Source of the DNA: Eubacterium sp.
Lineage (GTDB): Bacteria; Bacillota; Clostridia; Lachnospirales; Lachnospiraceae
Direction: 5' to 3'
NCBI GenBank assembly: GCA_017477505.1
Contig: JAFUVQ010000015.1
Coordinates: forward strand, 1 to 64,000
DNA: 64,000 nucleotides
Shown: positions 63,533-64,000 of the stretch, piece by piece
Numbering within the stretch: the stretch's first letter is position 1
How the letters are laid out: every line of letters starts with the position of its first letter
Notes under the pieces: generated by a model
What the model was told of the DNA's origin: nothing
What the model saw: the letters and a program-made list of their open reading frames with translations, nothing else
The model's database searches: none
Translations under genes and position numbers: made by a program

Positions 63533-64000
63533 ATGGGTAAAATTACAGTTGAGACATGTGAGATTGAAGGTTTGAAGGTTATTACCCCAACCGTATTTGG
63601 TGACGAGAGGGGTTACTTCATGGAGACATATAATTATAATGATTTTAAAGAAGCCGGTATTGATCAGGTATTCGTTCAGGACAACCAGTCAATGTCTAAG
63701 AAGGGTGTCCTGAGGGGGCTTCATTTCCAGATCAACTTTCCGCAGGATAAGCTCGTAAGAGTAGTATCCGGTGAGGTTTTTGATGTGGCTGTCGATCTCA
63801 GACCGGGCAGCAAAACTTTCGGAAAATGGTACGGTGTAAGACTTTCTGCAGAGAATAAGAAGCAGTTCTTCATCCCGAAGAATTTTGCTCACGGTTTTAT
63901 CGTTCTTTCAGAGACAGCTGAATTCTGCTACAAATGTACCGATTTTTATCATCCGAACGATGAAGGCGGCCTCCTCTGGTCAGATCCGGAAATAGGAGTT
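63533..64000 (+). CDS. rfbC: dTDP-4-dehydrorhamnose 3,5-epimerase (3' end outside)
   Basis: Partial: 156 codons to the window end of about 180-190 expected. RmlC-type cupin: FGDERGYFMETYN, catalytic His64 in RGLHFQ, VFDVAVDLR and FAHGF are intact. It converts dTDP-4-keto-6-deoxyglucose for dTDP-rhamnose. RBS AAAGGA upstream. Fits the polysaccharide cluster. Confidence 0.95.
   Translation, partial: MGKITVETCEIEGLKVITPTVFGDERGYFMETYNYNDFKEAGIDQVFVQDNQSMSKKGVLRGLHFQINFPQDKLVRVVSGEVFDVAVDLRPGSKTFGKWYGVRLSAENKKQFFIPKNFAHGFIVLSETAEFCYKCTDFYHPNDEGGLLWSDPEIGV

Overview
The window looks like a chromosomal segment of an anaerobic, low-to-mid G+C Firmicute of the class Clostridia, most likely family Lachnospiraceae. 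This is inferred from codon and gene style (DUF975, DUF6106, DUF4349 and FeoB-associated Cys-rich proteins, DapL-type lysine pathway, TTG/GTG starts with strong AGGAGG sites), not from a marker gene. A Butyrivibrio-like genus is plausible but not proven.

Region by region. 0-4.5 kb: metal homeostasis (ZIP transporter, DtxR-type regulator, feoA-feoB-Cys-rich partner) with TTAGG/CTAAC-type operator candidates. 4.6-15 kb: envelope and housekeeping genes (DUF4097 lipoprotein, repeat-bearing M23 peptidase, hslO, queH, ispF, HAD phosphatase, amino-acid racemase, DUF4349 lipoprotein) and an unusual 13-bp tandem repeat ahead of hslO. 15-18 kb: an ATP-grasp ligase and a MurE-like ligase whose usual DNPR specificity motif is replaced. 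With the nearby aspartate/glutamate-type racemase they suggest a dedicated peptidoglycan or peptide-ligation route. 18-24.4 kb: a MoxR/DUF58/VWA/TPR (Bat-like) operon. 24.5-30 kb: ppa-pyrB-pyrI, murA and metG. 30.7-35.2 kb: transglutaminase-like protein, ATP-grasp protein, a Fuc4NAc-transferase-family glycosyltransferase and an acyltransferase.

36-44.6 kb is an accessory zone of gene debris: an IS66-type transposase tail, truncated DUF2185-like and macro-domain genes, and a frameshifted coiled-coil protein bracketed by two copies of an ~80-bp palindromic repeat. It also holds a GIY-YIG protein, an acetyltransferase, a Cys-rich redox protein, and a cluster of eight tRNA genes. Several of these tRNAs are atypical (Ile-UAU; Lys-UUU with C33; Phe-GAA with G37).

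44.7-55.8 kb is the most striking part: a type I restriction-modification locus (hsdM, hsdS1, rhuM, tyrosine recombinase, hsdS2, an unknown 204-aa gene, hsdR, M48 peptidase). Each hsdS carries an inverted pair of short sites, AAACGATTATTTA in hsdS1 and AAACGATAATTTA in hsdS2, inside the conserved central helix. In hsdS1 the second half lies inverted and the forward frame ends just after the site in Ala-Ala-stop (OFF). In hsdS2 the second half is in the forward orientation and the gene is complete (ON), with the same Ala-Ala-stop module waiting beyond its far site. The two cassettes with the recombinase between them look like a dual phase-variable specificity switch. hsdS1 also carries an in-frame TGA.

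56.3-64 kb: polysaccharide and cell-surface genes (Wzx-like flippase, DegT aminotransferase, DPM1-like glycosyltransferase, DUF2304, DUF2142), then dapL and a dTDP-4-dehydrorhamnose 3,5-epimerase cut by the window end.
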